Source: Gymnogyps californianus
Taxonomy: Eukaryota > Chordata > Aves > Accipitriformes > Cathartidae
Direction of reading: 5' to 3'
NCBI RefSeq assembly: GCF_018139145.2
Contig: NC_059471.1
Span: 214,539,494-214,603,493, forward strand
Length of the DNA stretch: 64,000 bases
Shown piece after piece: positions 47,829 through 59,968 of the stretch; within the stretch, counting starts at the first letter, position 1; each line of letters begins with the position of its first letter. The translations under genes were made by a program, and so were the position numbers. A model generated the notes under the pieces. It was given only the letters and a program-made list of their open reading frames with translations. It was not told the DNA's origin and ran no database searches.

Positions 47829-50800
47829 TAGATACAGATACATATACATTGGAACATACGAGGAAGCCAGCAGGAGCTTTCCAAATGAACTGAAGTCCTT
47901 CATCCCTCTGAACATATGAGCAGTGCTTTCTGACATTTAGAAAGCATCTTGCAGCCTTTGGCTTCTCCATCTTCTTGCTTTGACCATAGAATTGGACATT
48001 TACTGTTGTTTTCTGAGCCTCCTCCTAATCAGGATCCTAATTGTTGCCTCTTCTTTGGCACCTCGGCCCCCTCTCAGCACTGGTTCAGAGATGAAGCACA
48101 CAGGGTCCACACACATTGCTCACTTGATCTTTGCTCCATGGCCACCATTGAGCAAGGACATCCCTCACCAGCTGGGAAACGGACCTGTAAACCGTTCTGC
48201 AGGCTGCTTGGGGCAGTTTTGTCACACTTAAACCATGCCAACATTTTCATTGTTCCCCCATTCATTCTTGGATCCACACTGAAGATGTTTACATCAAATT
48301 TTGCTTTAATTCTGTCCCTGAGTGCTCAGATAGGATGGGAGACAGTTCTGAGGAAAAGGTACTTTGTAGCAATACTATTATTATTTTACTTGGGTACATT
48401 TTCCCCTTCTGCTAGATTGGTTTTCACTCCAGCTATATTTCTTTGAATGTAAAGGATTTCTTTTCTCCTTGTTTTCCTTTTGGTCCTATCCTCTGTTTAA
48501 AAGCAAAGCCATCAATAATTTTAGATGAAATGTATTTGCTGTAACTCTCCAGGATAACATGGTTTGAATGTTTTGATTGATTTACGTCTATAAAAAACAA
48601 ACTGCATCAGCCGTTTGTCTGTAGAAACCTTTGTTTTCTTTAAAGGTATGAGCACTGTGCCTCATTAGTCTCCCAAGCTTTCCTTTTGGTACCTGTTGTG
48701 TTTCACACATTTTTATAAGCTGTCTGCCTCTAATAAATGAAATTATACTTCAGCTGTAAAGTGTTCCCATAAGCAATCAAATAAATGCTGCCTTGTAGTC
48801 TCTGAGAATAAGCACCATCAGTACCATTGTCACATCATCAAGATGTAATACAGCCTGGTTATTAGTTTTATGCTACTCTGACAGCTCGGGTGGTGCAACA
48901 TCTCTAAAAACCCAGTGCTGGAGGAGTCAAAGAATTGAGGATCAGCATATACCAGCCTAAGGTGCCCGGCACTATTATATTACGGCTGATTATTAGACAG
49001 AAGTGTGGCTTGCTTCGGCATAAGCTCTTGAGTGATTTCACTCAAGGGTCAGAAGCTGAAATCAGATAAATTAAAAGTGGAAATCACATGCAGGTTTATT
49101 ATCATGACTTGAAACTATCAGTATGAGTTACAAGATCTGTGACAGCATCTTCAGGGAGCTCCAGAGAAGTTCAGCTAAACCTCCTTTGGGATCCACAGGC
49201 AAGTAGAAACTTGTTGTTTGCTTTTGCTCTTGTTTCTTGTTTCAAAGAGAGAGAATAGAAAGGATTGTGTTTTTCCCGGGGCATCCTCAGGTCAAATGAG
49301 AAGATGAATGCAGCTGTGCACGTGCTCTGGTCTGTTCTTGTCTCGCATCTACGATGCAATCCAGAGGAAGAAAACGGGCTAGCTCATGACATACAACATT
49401 ATTCAATTTCAGATGAAAGCAGGCTGCCAGCTCCCCATTTTTCTAGCACTGATCTGGCATCTACCGATGGCAATTTTGAGTTCCTGAGGTTTTTACGCAT
49501 CTCTCCCAAGTTCATGGCAACATTCAGTAGCAAAGTTTGGGATCTGGCACCTTTTGCTTTCACCACCTTTTCCTGAGGTTGCACCGTCCAATGCCATATT
49601 TATACATAGCTTTCTGCTGTTATCCATATTGCAATCACTGCAACTATGAGTGCAAGATACCCATGAGAGACACATGCTAGCTCAGAGAGCTTAGGGCACT
49701 AGTGGGTGTGAGTGGAAGCAGCGCCATGAGACTAGAAAAGCAGCACAACAGGTAAGTGACAGAGCAAGGATATTGCTTGGGGCAAGGCTAGGCACAGCAC
49801 AAAGTTGTCTTTAACATTTAAATAACTTTTTTCTTAGTTTAAATTCACTCCGGCTTGGTGAGCCTTCTTTATATATGAATGTTTTTGCCGCCTTCTTTTC
49901 AAAACGGGGGTGAGGCAGAAGGGGAGGCAGAGAGGAAATCAGCATTCGAAACTCTCTACTTGCATGCACATTGCATTGCTAAAATTAACATTGTGTCTGG
50001 TTCAGTCGGATCAACTTTGTAGTCAGATAATTTACTAATTAAAACATAGATCTATCTGGAGGCAAAAGAGAAAATCCCACTGACTCTAATTTACCCTTTT
50101 GTAACCCATCCTGGGAAGGAGCAAAGCATCAGATGGCTCTGTTTTACGGGTACATATATATGTATAGAGAGAAAGCAGACAGCAATTCCCTTATTTCCCC
50201 ACCCCCGCTTTCTGCTTGGAAGCCTATTTACAAACACACAGCCAAAATCCTATTCAGAAATTGATGATTGTGTTCATTGTTCCAGAACACGTAATAGCAA
50301 AGGCAAGCAGGAACTGCTTTAGTGAAGCAGTAATAGTTTAAGTAGCTCAAACAGGAGAGGAGCAGGGAGAGCAGCAAATAATTGTCACAATCTGAAGGCT
50401 GCAGAGAGCCCTAAATCACCAAGTCTTGTACTCTGTGAGTCTTGCACCCTTGTTGAGCTACTATAACACCTTTGATATGTCATCAGGACCTGAGGTTTAG
50501 CCACAATTCCTAATACATGGGCTAGATCCTCCTAAATTCTGCAGCAAAATTCACACTGATTTGGTGGTGACTGAATTGGGTTTTCCAGGGCGACATGCCA
50601 CTGAGATACAGAGCTCCCACCATGTTTGTGTACAGTGGCCCAGTCAGGGATATCCCTTGGATTCCTTTAGGGGAAGGCATCCAAGGCTTGCTTAACTGGC
50701 TTCATTGAACAGATATCTACTGTCTCCCTCCTGCACGGACTGTGACAAACCAGCATGGGATGTAAAGGCCATGCAGAATGGTCAAAATACCAGTTCTTCC

Positions 50801-51689
50801 AAACCTGGCTTGGTCAGGAGCAGAGTTATCACAGGATTAGACAGAACATAAAGGAAAGCTTCAGCTCACTGCTAAGACACCTAATGGGTGGTATCCCCAC
50901 CTAGGAGCCCCTGGGCTGGCAGGGAAACCTCCAGTCTAGTCTGTAGAGGACAAGAATTTGGTCCAGTTTCCTCAACACAACTGTCCAGAGCCCTTTATTA
51001 TGGTGTCCAGCCCAATTCCCAGAAGGGCACAGTCTCCCATAGGTCCTCCCCACACCAGGCCTGTGAGGACTTCTCAGATGCCTCCAGGGCATCTCAAGTG
51101 ATGTTTCCTGCACAAAGGAGAAACATCAGGACATATACTTTGTGCTGACCCATCCCCTCAGCAGAGCAATTAAAATAAGAATCACGAAAAAGAAATATTA
51201 TTTTAAAAACACAGCACAGCCTCTGATATAAAAAAGCACTAGGAATGGACTTGTCAAGCACTATTAGTTTTTCATTTTATTTTTCAATAAAAACAGGGAA
51301 AGAAGGAGTGTTTACAAGCAAAGCAGTCTGTTCTCTAGTCAAAATACTCTGTCTGATTATGCTCTGGGACCAAGCAATTAACAATGATCAAAGAGCATAT
51401 TTGTTGTTAAAAAGTTAATGGGGATGAAAATATCACTATATTAATACTTTTTCCTGGTTTTTTTTTCCCTCCAGAAATAAAACCATAATTTGCCACTACT
51501 TGACAATGTAATCCTCAACACTGTTTGGTTGCTTTTCTTTGGGGCAGAAGGTGTTTTTTGTCTAAAAGCAAAAAAAAGTGAAATAAGGAAAATTCTTGAA
51601 TTAATCCCATTTTTGCCAAAACCCATTTTTTATTTTTAAAAAAGGCTCAACAAAATTTTTGGTCAGATTTACAGATTGCACAAGGTGGT
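47829..51689. other. Unannotated intergenic DNA
   Basis: No gene recognised. A 165-codon plus frame (47949-48446) lacks signatures and overlaps other frames. Confidence 0.4.
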
Positions 51690-51905
51690 TAGTTCAATTA
51701 CAGCAGGAAAAGAGTAATTCTGAGAACTAATTAAAGATGCTGGTATGCAGATGGTTAATTGGATTAATAATTACCTTGCATATGTAAAAAGGGGTTTTAT
51801 GTTTGCACAGGCAATTTTTATCAGGATTCTCCTGGGATAAAAAAAAAATCATGCTAATAAATTATTGTTTCAAATAGTAAGATAATTTTGCCTTGGTTGT
51901 GACTA
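51690..51905. promoter_or_regulatory. AT-rich block dense in homeodomain-type cores (candidate conserved element)
   Basis: Within about 210 bp there are many TAAT/ATTA cores, including ACTAATTAAAG, GGTTAATTGGATTAATAATTACC and GCTAATAAATTATTG, together with CAGATGG and GCATATG words. Dense homeodomain cores are common in developmental enhancers, but AT-rich DNA produces them by chance too. There is no direct evidence of conservation here. Confidence 0.25.
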
Positions 51906-52859
51906 AACTTTAGAGGAAGAAGCTTTCTGCTTCCATCAGAAGGTAATTTAAATTAAAAAAAAAGATTTTTCTTTCTTTTTTTCTGTACACTCACCTAGAG
52001 TCACTCTAGGGAAGAGAGAAAAGCAAAGCATGTTGTAATCTGCAGAAATCAGGAGACAATGGAAAAATCTGTTTTTAAGCATTTTTGGGGGGTGGGAACA
52101 AATTGCCATGGCAACTCTCTAAACGGATATGTCTTCAAGGAAATCATGCTGTTCTCTTGAAAAGTGAGATGCATAATACAACGAACACTTGAAAGTTATC
52201 TTTGAAAGGCATGTGTACAGGAAAATCAGAAATATTTTATAAATTCAAACTTATGAAACATTCATGCTGATTCACTAATGTTTCACACAGCAATTATTCT
52301 ACCCAAAGGCAGGAGCTGAATAACCTTGCCATGTATATGTGCATTTTTAAGCGTGCTTTGTGGTTGGACTGATCTGGTCTATCAGCCCCTTTCCTCTGCT
52401 TCGCAAGCACTCAGCGTCTCTTGCCATCAATATATAAGTTGCTGCTAACTCAGATGGTCATTAAATCGGAGCCTGAAATATTTAACCCATTTCTTATACC
52501 CTTTCTTTTTCTGACAGGTCGTGTCAGTCAACATTTTCTTACCAGCAGCATCAGTGACATCAGTGTGCTGCAGAGGGTGGGATGACAGAGAGGAGAATTT
52601 GACCTAATAACTTTACTTGGAAAAGCTGTTCCTCTTATTTTAAACCCATCAGATGGTTTGATGCATCTGGTCACACTGAAGATTACATTTTGCTTACAGA
52701 ATTGAAGGATTGTCATCCTGGCAGAACAAGTAAGAGTCTTACCTCAGGATCCCCTGCTCCTATTAAAAACAAGAGGAGTGTTTTCTTTGCTATAGGATAT
52801 TTAGTTCCTAAGCCTCTGGCCTGAAACAGTAAATAAAATAAATTAGAGCCTGACCAATA
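51906..52859. other. Unannotated intergenic DNA
   Basis: No gene or recognised repeat. A small perfect inverted repeat, CCTAGAGT-C-ACTCTAGG, lies at 51994-52010. Confidence 0.4.
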
Positions 52860-53240
52860 CAAATACAGAGGGAAAAAAAATCATGAGCATTCATTTGCAT
52901 CCTTGAGATGGAGCTGCCTTCGTGCTTTTTTCTTGACTTGTTGGTTGCTTCTAACTACTCCTGGGCTTTTCTTCCACAAGGCTGACCTGTTTTAATTAAT
53001 ACAATCCAAAAGACTTGCTTTTATTTAAACCAGATTAAACATCAAAATACAGCCTGATTGAAACCAAAATCAGCGTCTTACCCGTAGCCATGTGCACCGG
53101 TTTAACGAAGTTCATTTAAAAATGTCACCTTAGACTGACATGTTACGTAGAGAAGCCCTGGGGGCTGCATTCATGCTGTCGGCCCTGGGTGTTTAATTTA
53201 AGGTGTCAAAACTACTATCGCATCTAAGAAGCAGCAAATG
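52860..53240. promoter_or_regulatory. Candidate conserved noncoding element with octamer
   Basis: It contains a perfect POU octamer ATTTGCAT (52893-52900), TTTTAATTAATAC (52990-53002) and several AT-rich cores, in otherwise non-repetitive sequence. I offer it as a place to look for conservation only. Confidence 0.22.
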
Positions 53241-53879
53241 GAGGAGCAATTCACCAATGCCTCTCTGAGGGTCTTCTCCACAAGCCACCACCACATACTT
53301 TAGAGAGCTGAGATGTTGGCCACTATGCCAAGTCAGGGCAATTAGTTATGGTTTCAAATACTAGAAGCAGTTTGTGAACAACTCACTGATTTTCTCTTCC
53401 ACACGTATCTGTGTAGTGCCTTTCTCAGAGCAGGCAATGAGTCAGTTGTCTGTTCAGCAGTTGTTCTTGGAAGGAGAATGATCACAGCAGTCAAAAGAAG
53501 GCATCACATTTGGCAAGTGGATCACTTGATGGGAATGGCTGGGACTGAGAGTGTTGGCTGCAGAACATGGACACATCTCATCTTGGCTAAGAAAGTGCTA
53601 TCTCATGATCTTTTTTTTTTTGAGGAACAAGGAAATATTTTGACAAAGTCTAGCACAAATGGGCCCTAAGGAGACACTGAAGTAGAAAAAATTACTGCTG
53701 ATGATAGACAAAAAGACCATAATACCTATCAGGGATAATAATTGCTGTATCTGAGGAAAGCCTAAAGCCAGAGCCAGACTTCACAGCTTGAAGAAGTGCT
53801 CAGAAAGGAATCTGGAGTTCTGAAAACCCATTAGCCTTGGGGGGAAGGCTGGTCCTGACTCAGACTTGATGGCTGGAGC
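53241..53879. other. Unannotated intergenic DNA
   Basis: No recognisable feature apart from a T10 run near 53612. Confidence 0.4.
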
Positions 53880-53985
53880 TCAGTCTACATCCCACCATGT
53901 ATGTCATTCTCTGGCCTCTTCCTCAAAAGGTCAGAGGAAGTGATTGTAATAACCTCTTCTGACCTTCAAATCTATGAATCTTATA
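53880..53985 (+). mobile_element. Possible ancient CR1-type 3' end
   Basis: AACCTCTTCTGACCTTCAAA followed by TCTATGAATCTTATATGAT resembles the old amniote CR1 3' end (ctcttctggccttaaaatctatgaatctatga). Only the last ~40 bp is convincing, and the 5' limit is a guess. Confidence 0.4.
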
Positions 53986-54389
53986 TGATTGCTGAACTGG
54001 GTCAGAGCAGAACCAAGGACCTGAAATCCTTCTGCTCAGTATTATAGTTGGATCAGCCAAAGTCTGAGTATGGGTACCCCTCCCTCCCACTCCTTCCCTT
54101 GAATCAAGCTGTTACAGCTACAAATCAAACACCGGCATGAAAGGTCAGACATCCAAACAGGAGCACACACAGTTCGTCAGAAACCAGTGGCAGATCATAG
54201 AGGCAAATTAAACAGCTGCTCCAGTGTCAGGATGTTGGGAGCCACTGCGATGTCCAAGAGGTTTGGGATGGTACCGGCCAGGTGTGAGGAACCAGGATGG
54301 GCGCAGTGATGGCTGCTACCTATGATGATCCCTCAGTGCTGGTGTTAGAATTTAGAAGCTAATCCAACCTCATCTGGAGTCAGGGATAG
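53986..54389. other. Unannotated intergenic DNA
   Basis: No recognisable feature. Confidence 0.4.
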
Positions 54390-54976
54390 CCCTTTGTCGT
54401 GGTTAAACCCCAGCCGGCAACTAAGCACCACGCAGCCACTTGCTCACTTCCCCCACCCCGTGGATGGGGGAGAGAATAAAAAAAACCCAACACCTCGTGG
54501 GTTGAGATAAAGACAGTTTAATAGGACAGAAAGGAAGAAAGATAATGATAATAATAAAATGACAATAATACTACTAGAAGAATTAGAATATATAGAACAA
54601 ATGATGCACAATGCAGTTGCTCACCACTCGCCAACCGATGCCCAGTCAGTTCCCGAGCAGCGATCCACCCCTCCCAGCCAACTCCCCCCCAGTTTATATA
54701 CTCGGCATGACATCATATGGTATGGAATATCCCTTTGGCTGTTCGGGTCAGCTGTCCTGGCTGTGTCCCCTCCCAGCTTCTTGTGCCCCTCCAGCCTTCT
54801 TGCTGGCTGGGCATGAGAAGCTGCAAAATCCTTGACTTAGTATAAGCACTACTTAGCAACAACTCAAACCATCAGTGTGTTATCAACATTGTTTTCCTAC
54901 TGAATCCCAAACACTGCACTATACCAGCTACTAGGAAGAAAATTAACTCTATCCCAGCTGAAACCAGGACACCCTT
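54390..54976 (-). mobile_element. Solo LTR, copy 4, minus strand, with exact 5-bp target duplication
   Basis: The LTR is 54395-54971 (577 bp). On the plus strand it starts TGTCGTGGTTAAACCCC and ends AACCAGGACA, the reverse complement of copies 1 and 3. CCCTT flanks both ends exactly (54390-54394 and 54972-54976). In antisense are TTTATATA at 54693-54700 (TATA box) and TTTAAT at 54517-54522 (ATTAAA signal). No internal retroviral sequence adjoins it. Its orientation is opposite to copy 3, so the two cannot be the ends of one provirus. Confidence 0.94.
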
Positions 54977-57900
54977 TCTTCAAGGAGGTAAACACTCCAC
55001 CCGTCATTTTTAATATGGATGGGGAGGTTAGGGGAGTTGCTTATTATTAGCATTCTACAGAATAGCAAAGCCAAGCCTAGGTCAGTGCAATCCCCCTGCT
55101 CACCCTCCTGCCATATCTCAGGGCACGGCTGCAGGGTGTTTCACAGGCAGACACAGGACGATGCTTTCTAAGCAGATTTCAGTCGCTGTGGCCATGCTCT
55201 GAGCTGGCCAGGAGCTGTGCAGCTGATCTGGCACAGCCTGCCTCACAGCAGAGCGTGTCACCTTCTGTCACCCCTCTCAGGCGGGGCTGTCCAAGGCTGA
55301 AATGACCTTACATGCGACCGTCACCCTGTGCAGTGACCCCATGGCATCGGTGGGGTCCCTTGGTCTGCTGGAGACTCTGATGGAGAGTCACTCTGTGCGT
55401 GTGTGTGAACAGCAAACAATCCCGTGGATGAGGGAGAGAGATGCTCTGAATGCTCTGGCCCATTCAGATGGACATTAGTTTCCCTTTAGCTGGTCCCAGC
55501 TTGTTCTGGCCTGGAATGACACCTCCATCGAGTTTAATGCTTTTATACCTGCTTCCAGCAACAGGGTATCAGCTCCAAGAGGCAACTTTCAGGTGCCAGA
55601 AATGGGTTTATGTGAGCAAGGGTCTCAACCCACTTGTGTTTAACAGGGAAGAAATCAGCAAGATTCAGAAAGTTTAACACATCCATGAGAAATTTTTATT
55701 TTAAATAGTATGGTATTTCACAGACGAAAAGCTCGTTTGTACCAGCACACAGTTTTCCATGACTGAAACGTAGCTTTCGCGTACGTGCTAAAGAAGTGTT
55801 AAAAATACTCTCTAGAAAGTCCTCCATTACATGCATTTGGGATAGTAAGGACGGGACAAATCTGTGTCAGTAATCCTGGCAGAGGCAAGACAGAGATAAA
55901 GGTGTTAAATGGCCAAAGAATTTTTATAATTCAGTGGCATTTCTTCTGATAAAGCAGTGTTTAATCTGACAGCTACAGGAACTGGGGTGTGACATGAGCA
56001 TGAGGCCAGGAAATATAAAATGAAGTAATCACCCTGAAGAAGGAAATGTTTTGAATAACACATGATGCTGGAAATGTTCAATGCAGCATCAAATCCTGTT
56101 GGTCAGTGCCTCATCCCAGCCATTTGTCATTAATTTAAATATTATTGAGAGAATTTAGGGCAAAAATGCTCATCAGTACCTGCAGCAGCATGAATACATG
56201 TTCTTGCTAGAGAATCTCGCCATCAACCCCAATAGTTATGGGATCTGATGTGACACATGAGAAATGATATTTTTAACAGCGATGATTTCAAAATGGTGGG
56301 GGAGGAAAGTTGAGAAGACGTGAAAGGATTTGTGTAGGTCAATGTCATGAATGGGATTAAACCAGACCAAGACTTTTTAGAAAAGGGCCCTGGATTGAAA
56401 TAAGAGTCATTGGAGGGAGGACACTGAGACGGTCAAAGGAAAGACAGTATCTTGTAATGTGGGGAGAGGCGATTTTGACCCTACAGATACTTGAAAATAA
56501 ATTATTTTTTAATAAATGAAAGAGAGGCAAGTTCATAAGTGCAAGACTCAAAATATCAGGAGCTTTGGGCTTAATTTCTGAAAGTGCATCAGGAATACCC
56601 AAATAACAACATCCCCCAGTTGTCCCCCTGAAGGTGTCCCAGGAAGGCTTCTGGAGGCTGAGGGCTGAGCCCAGGTACCTTCCTGACAGCCAGGTGCGAA
56701 GGCTGGTTGCTTTTGGCTCAAGTGTTCTGTCTGCAAGGAGAAGGGGAAGGTCTGAAATGGAAATATATGATGGAGCAGCATGTGGGGGTCTGTGGCACGC
56801 AGCTGCTAACGGGGTCTTTTCATCGTCATCAGAGAGAAACGGAGCAGGGAGCCCCGGTGGGCAGCGAAGCAAAGAGACCCATGCCACTTCTGCAGCAGGA
56901 TTTTCTTCCTAGGGAATACCTCAGTGGTTTTCATATTTTCATCCCGGTTTGAGATTTTCCCATCCCCACCATCCCCACTGCACCTTCCCCAATTATTGCC
57001 ATCTTTCCCTCCCTTGTAGGTTATACTGTAACCTAATAAACAACCCAGCCCTCCCTTCCCTGGGACAACCTTTTACCACGGAGAAGAGAAGGTTTGAGAC
57101 AGCGGGACATCACATTAGTATTAACATATCGTTATCCTTATTCCACAAGGACCAAATTGAGGAAGAGAGAAGAATGTAGTAAATAAAAATAATAAAGACA
57201 GGCTGACACTCCCTTTTGAGTTGGATTTCTTTTATCTAACGGTAGGCATCTGAAAATGAGGCATTTGGCCTAGTGCAGACATCTGGACTCTCTCAATAGT
57301 CAGTAGAGAGAAGCAGTTTCAGAGGTTATTCATCACAGCTCTTCATAAGGCACGAATTGCCCCGGGAAGCTCCACCAGGAAGGAACTCAGATGACAAGCT
57401 TAGCATGGATACCCATCTGCTAACTGGCAGGAATTGGTCAAGAAAAATCCCATCCTTGCTTTCTATGATTAGAAAAGGTCATGGGCAATATTGTTCCACT
57501 GCATGATCTGACCAAAGCTGAAATAAGGGGGCTACTGTTGATTACAGGCAAGGAGACATGTAGAATTATTACAGAATAGGTCAAAGTCAGAAAGGTGCCT
57601 GCTAGTATAAAGTCACAGACAGTTCAGCTAGGAACTGGCATTGGTTACCTATGAATGTAGATACTTTACTGGGTGCTGATACTTCCTTCAACAGGTCAGT
57701 TAAATGCCACTGCAGTTGAAAAAAACTGTCCTCATCTCCACAGCTGAAGTGGCCAGGAAGCGTGCTGAGGGCATCAAAACCCTCACTTGTGCCTTGCTGT
57801 CATTATTACAGCCATGCCCTGGGCTTCATGGTCGACCATGCAAACAGAGAAGGTCAGGAGACAGGGGAGGATGGCAGTAGCTGTCCCAAGCTGAAGTCAG

Positions 57901-58272
57901 TCCTGCTGTGTCTTTGCAGTGCTTGGCCACTGAATTCAACAGCGTGTAGGCCAGTTGGATGTTCATCTGAGATGCCCTGAGGAAGGGATGCCTTCCTGAT
58001 GTCCGGGATGCTGGTACAGACCGTGATTTCAATGACTCTGTTGTGAGCAGACGTGGTGTGACCAGATAGCTCCATACAAGGTGTACTAAAGATGATCTGA
58101 CCTTTTCATTCCTCACCAAGGTTCCCAAGTCCTAGGAAGGCCAAAATCCAGCATCTGGTGCCTGAACCCCAGCTTAATTCCCTCTCCTTACTGAAGAGCT
58201 AGCACTGGAGCCCTCAGCAAAACTTTGCATCCCTACTATGCATTAAGAGGGAGGAAGGAATGACTGTGTGTG
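54977..58272. other. Unannotated intergenic DNA
   Basis: No recognisable gene or repeat. A 176-codon minus frame (56357-56887) is proline/leucine/serine-rich without a family signature and overlaps two open plus frames. Confidence 0.4.
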
Positions 58273-58286
58273 CACGTGTGCACGTG
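58273..58286. promoter_or_regulatory. Tandem CACGTG E-boxes
   Basis: Two perfect CACGTG palindromes (58273-58278 and 58281-58286) lie 8 bp apart inside a TGTG/TGCACG-rich tract. CACGTG is bound by USF, MYC/MAX, MITF or CLOCK-type factors. The pair may simply reflect the local TGTG-rich microsatellite-like sequence. Confidence 0.35.
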
Positions 58287-59938
58287 ATCCTGTTCCAGGG
58301 CAAAACGTGTCACTGTGGGTGTGACAACAGTGCGTACCTTCCCTGGGGGATGCAGGGCAAATGCAAAGCCCTTTGCAGTGGATGTCTGTCCCTAAAGGAA
58401 TCAGGCTTTGGATTAAGGCCGTCAGCCTCAGAAACATCTCCTCCTTGCCTCTAAGTGAGCACACTTACCCTGGTTTCCAAGTAAGACAGATTACAATTCC
58501 TTTTTTTTAAATTTATTTTTTCCATGGACAGGTGCAAGTGTGTCCCTCCAGGAGAAAATGCGTTTCTCTTTATGCCTCATTAAGACTCCAAACCTGCCAA
58601 GCTATTCAAAAGGAAGAAGAAAAAAAAAAATGCAGAGGTAGACTTTATACCCCTGATCTCAGCTATTTTTCCTTGCAGAAGACCATCTTTGAGTACTATG
58701 TTTTTGAACCTCCCTGTTTAATGACCCTTCTAATGCACTGCTATCAGGTAGTGCCATCTGTATTTGGGCAAATGTGCTCACTCGTCTGTTTACTCAGCAT
58801 AAATTATCTTTATTTAAAGTTTAATGGAAGTTACATCTATTTGGACATCTGTACTTAACTGATTACTGGCCACGCTGGGCCGCCTGGTGGTTCTGCATGA
58901 ACTTGCCAGCTGCTATGAAATGATAAGAGCCTGACATATGTTAAGAGCCAGCAACAATCACGGTCAGGGAGCACAATTTCATTTTTTTTTTTTTAATATT
59001 TCTGAGCTGGCAGCTAATAGCAGCATAAAGAAATCCACCCGCTTTCCCCAACTGCCTCCTCCACACCCATGCATGTCTCTGCCGTCAATCCAAACCTTTT
59101 CAGAAGTGCATAACAAAATCCTTCCCTGCTTAGGAGTGAGTGAACTTCTTTGTACATACTATTAAATCCACGTACAGTTTGCTACCCATTTCATGCAGTG
59201 AAACACTTCTGTCCGTAGGAAGCCAGAGACCATCCCGGTTCATCAGTATCTGCAACTGATTTGGAAAGTTGCTGCCATCTATAGATAGGTATGGGCATTT
59301 GCTAGCACAGTTAGAGAAAAGGTTTGAGAGACAGCAAAAGGATGGAGGGAAAAGAAGGGAAAATACAGAAAGAGAAGGAGAGGTGCAGGTGTCTGAGCGA
59401 CTGCCCCACTGCCCTGTACCATGGGGTCCACCTACTCCTGTCTCTGGCAATGGCCAAATGCAGAGGGATGCATGAAAAAGGAGCAGGAGACAAATGGGAG
59501 AGAAAACTTCTTCCTGACTCCAGGCTGCCAGAAGTTGGCTTATGCCCTACAAAAATGAATGAGAGTCTATACGCCTCTAATGAGATTTATAGTCTTAAAT
59601 AAAAAATATCCTAGCCATGGAACTAGATGTTCTTCACACCCTTCTAGTCCAACATCTCTTCCCGGTGATCTTCAGCCCTTTCATTCTCTTGAAAGCTGAG
59701 CTGTGTGGAGACCTTCTCTGCAAAACGTGCAGAAAAGGCTGCTGTTACTTCTCACTCACCCTTCAACACTATCTCCCACCCTGCTCTAGACAGATGCCCA
59801 GTTGTACAAGACTTTGGTGGGACATAGGCCCAGCTTAACCTATTTGTCATCTTTATAGATAAGGTCTTCACAGATGTCTAGTGCTAACAAGGAGAGTTAA
59901 GTGCCACAGCAGCCTGGGCATTAGAGAGGTCAGAGGAT
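58287..59938. other. Unannotated intergenic DNA
   Basis: No gene or recognised repeat. Short A and T homopolymers occur near 58621 and 58983. Confidence 0.4.
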
Positions 59939-59968
59939 CAGAAATGCCTTTCAGGGGAGGCATTTCTG
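59939..59968. repeat. Perfect 11-bp stem with 8-nt loop
   Basis: CAGAAATGCCT (59939-59949), TTCAGGGG, AGGCATTTCTG (59958-59968): the arms are exact reverse complements. There is no T-run after it and no extended imperfect stem that would suggest a microRNA precursor. Confidence 0.85.

Noticed and set aside
47949..48446. 165-codon plus-strand open frame
   Set aside because: No family signature; overlapping frames on both strands.
49740..49795. Antisense MIR fragment
   Set aside because: GGTAAGTGACAGAGCAAGG resembles part of MIR, but no neighbouring MIR block is in order.
45212..54971. Copies 3 and 4 as two LTRs of one provirus
   Set aside because: They are in opposite orientation, have different target duplications, and no gag, pol or env sequence lies between them.
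56357..56887. 176-codon minus-strand open frame
   Set aside because: Pro/Leu/Ser-rich random-looking product overlapping two plus frames.
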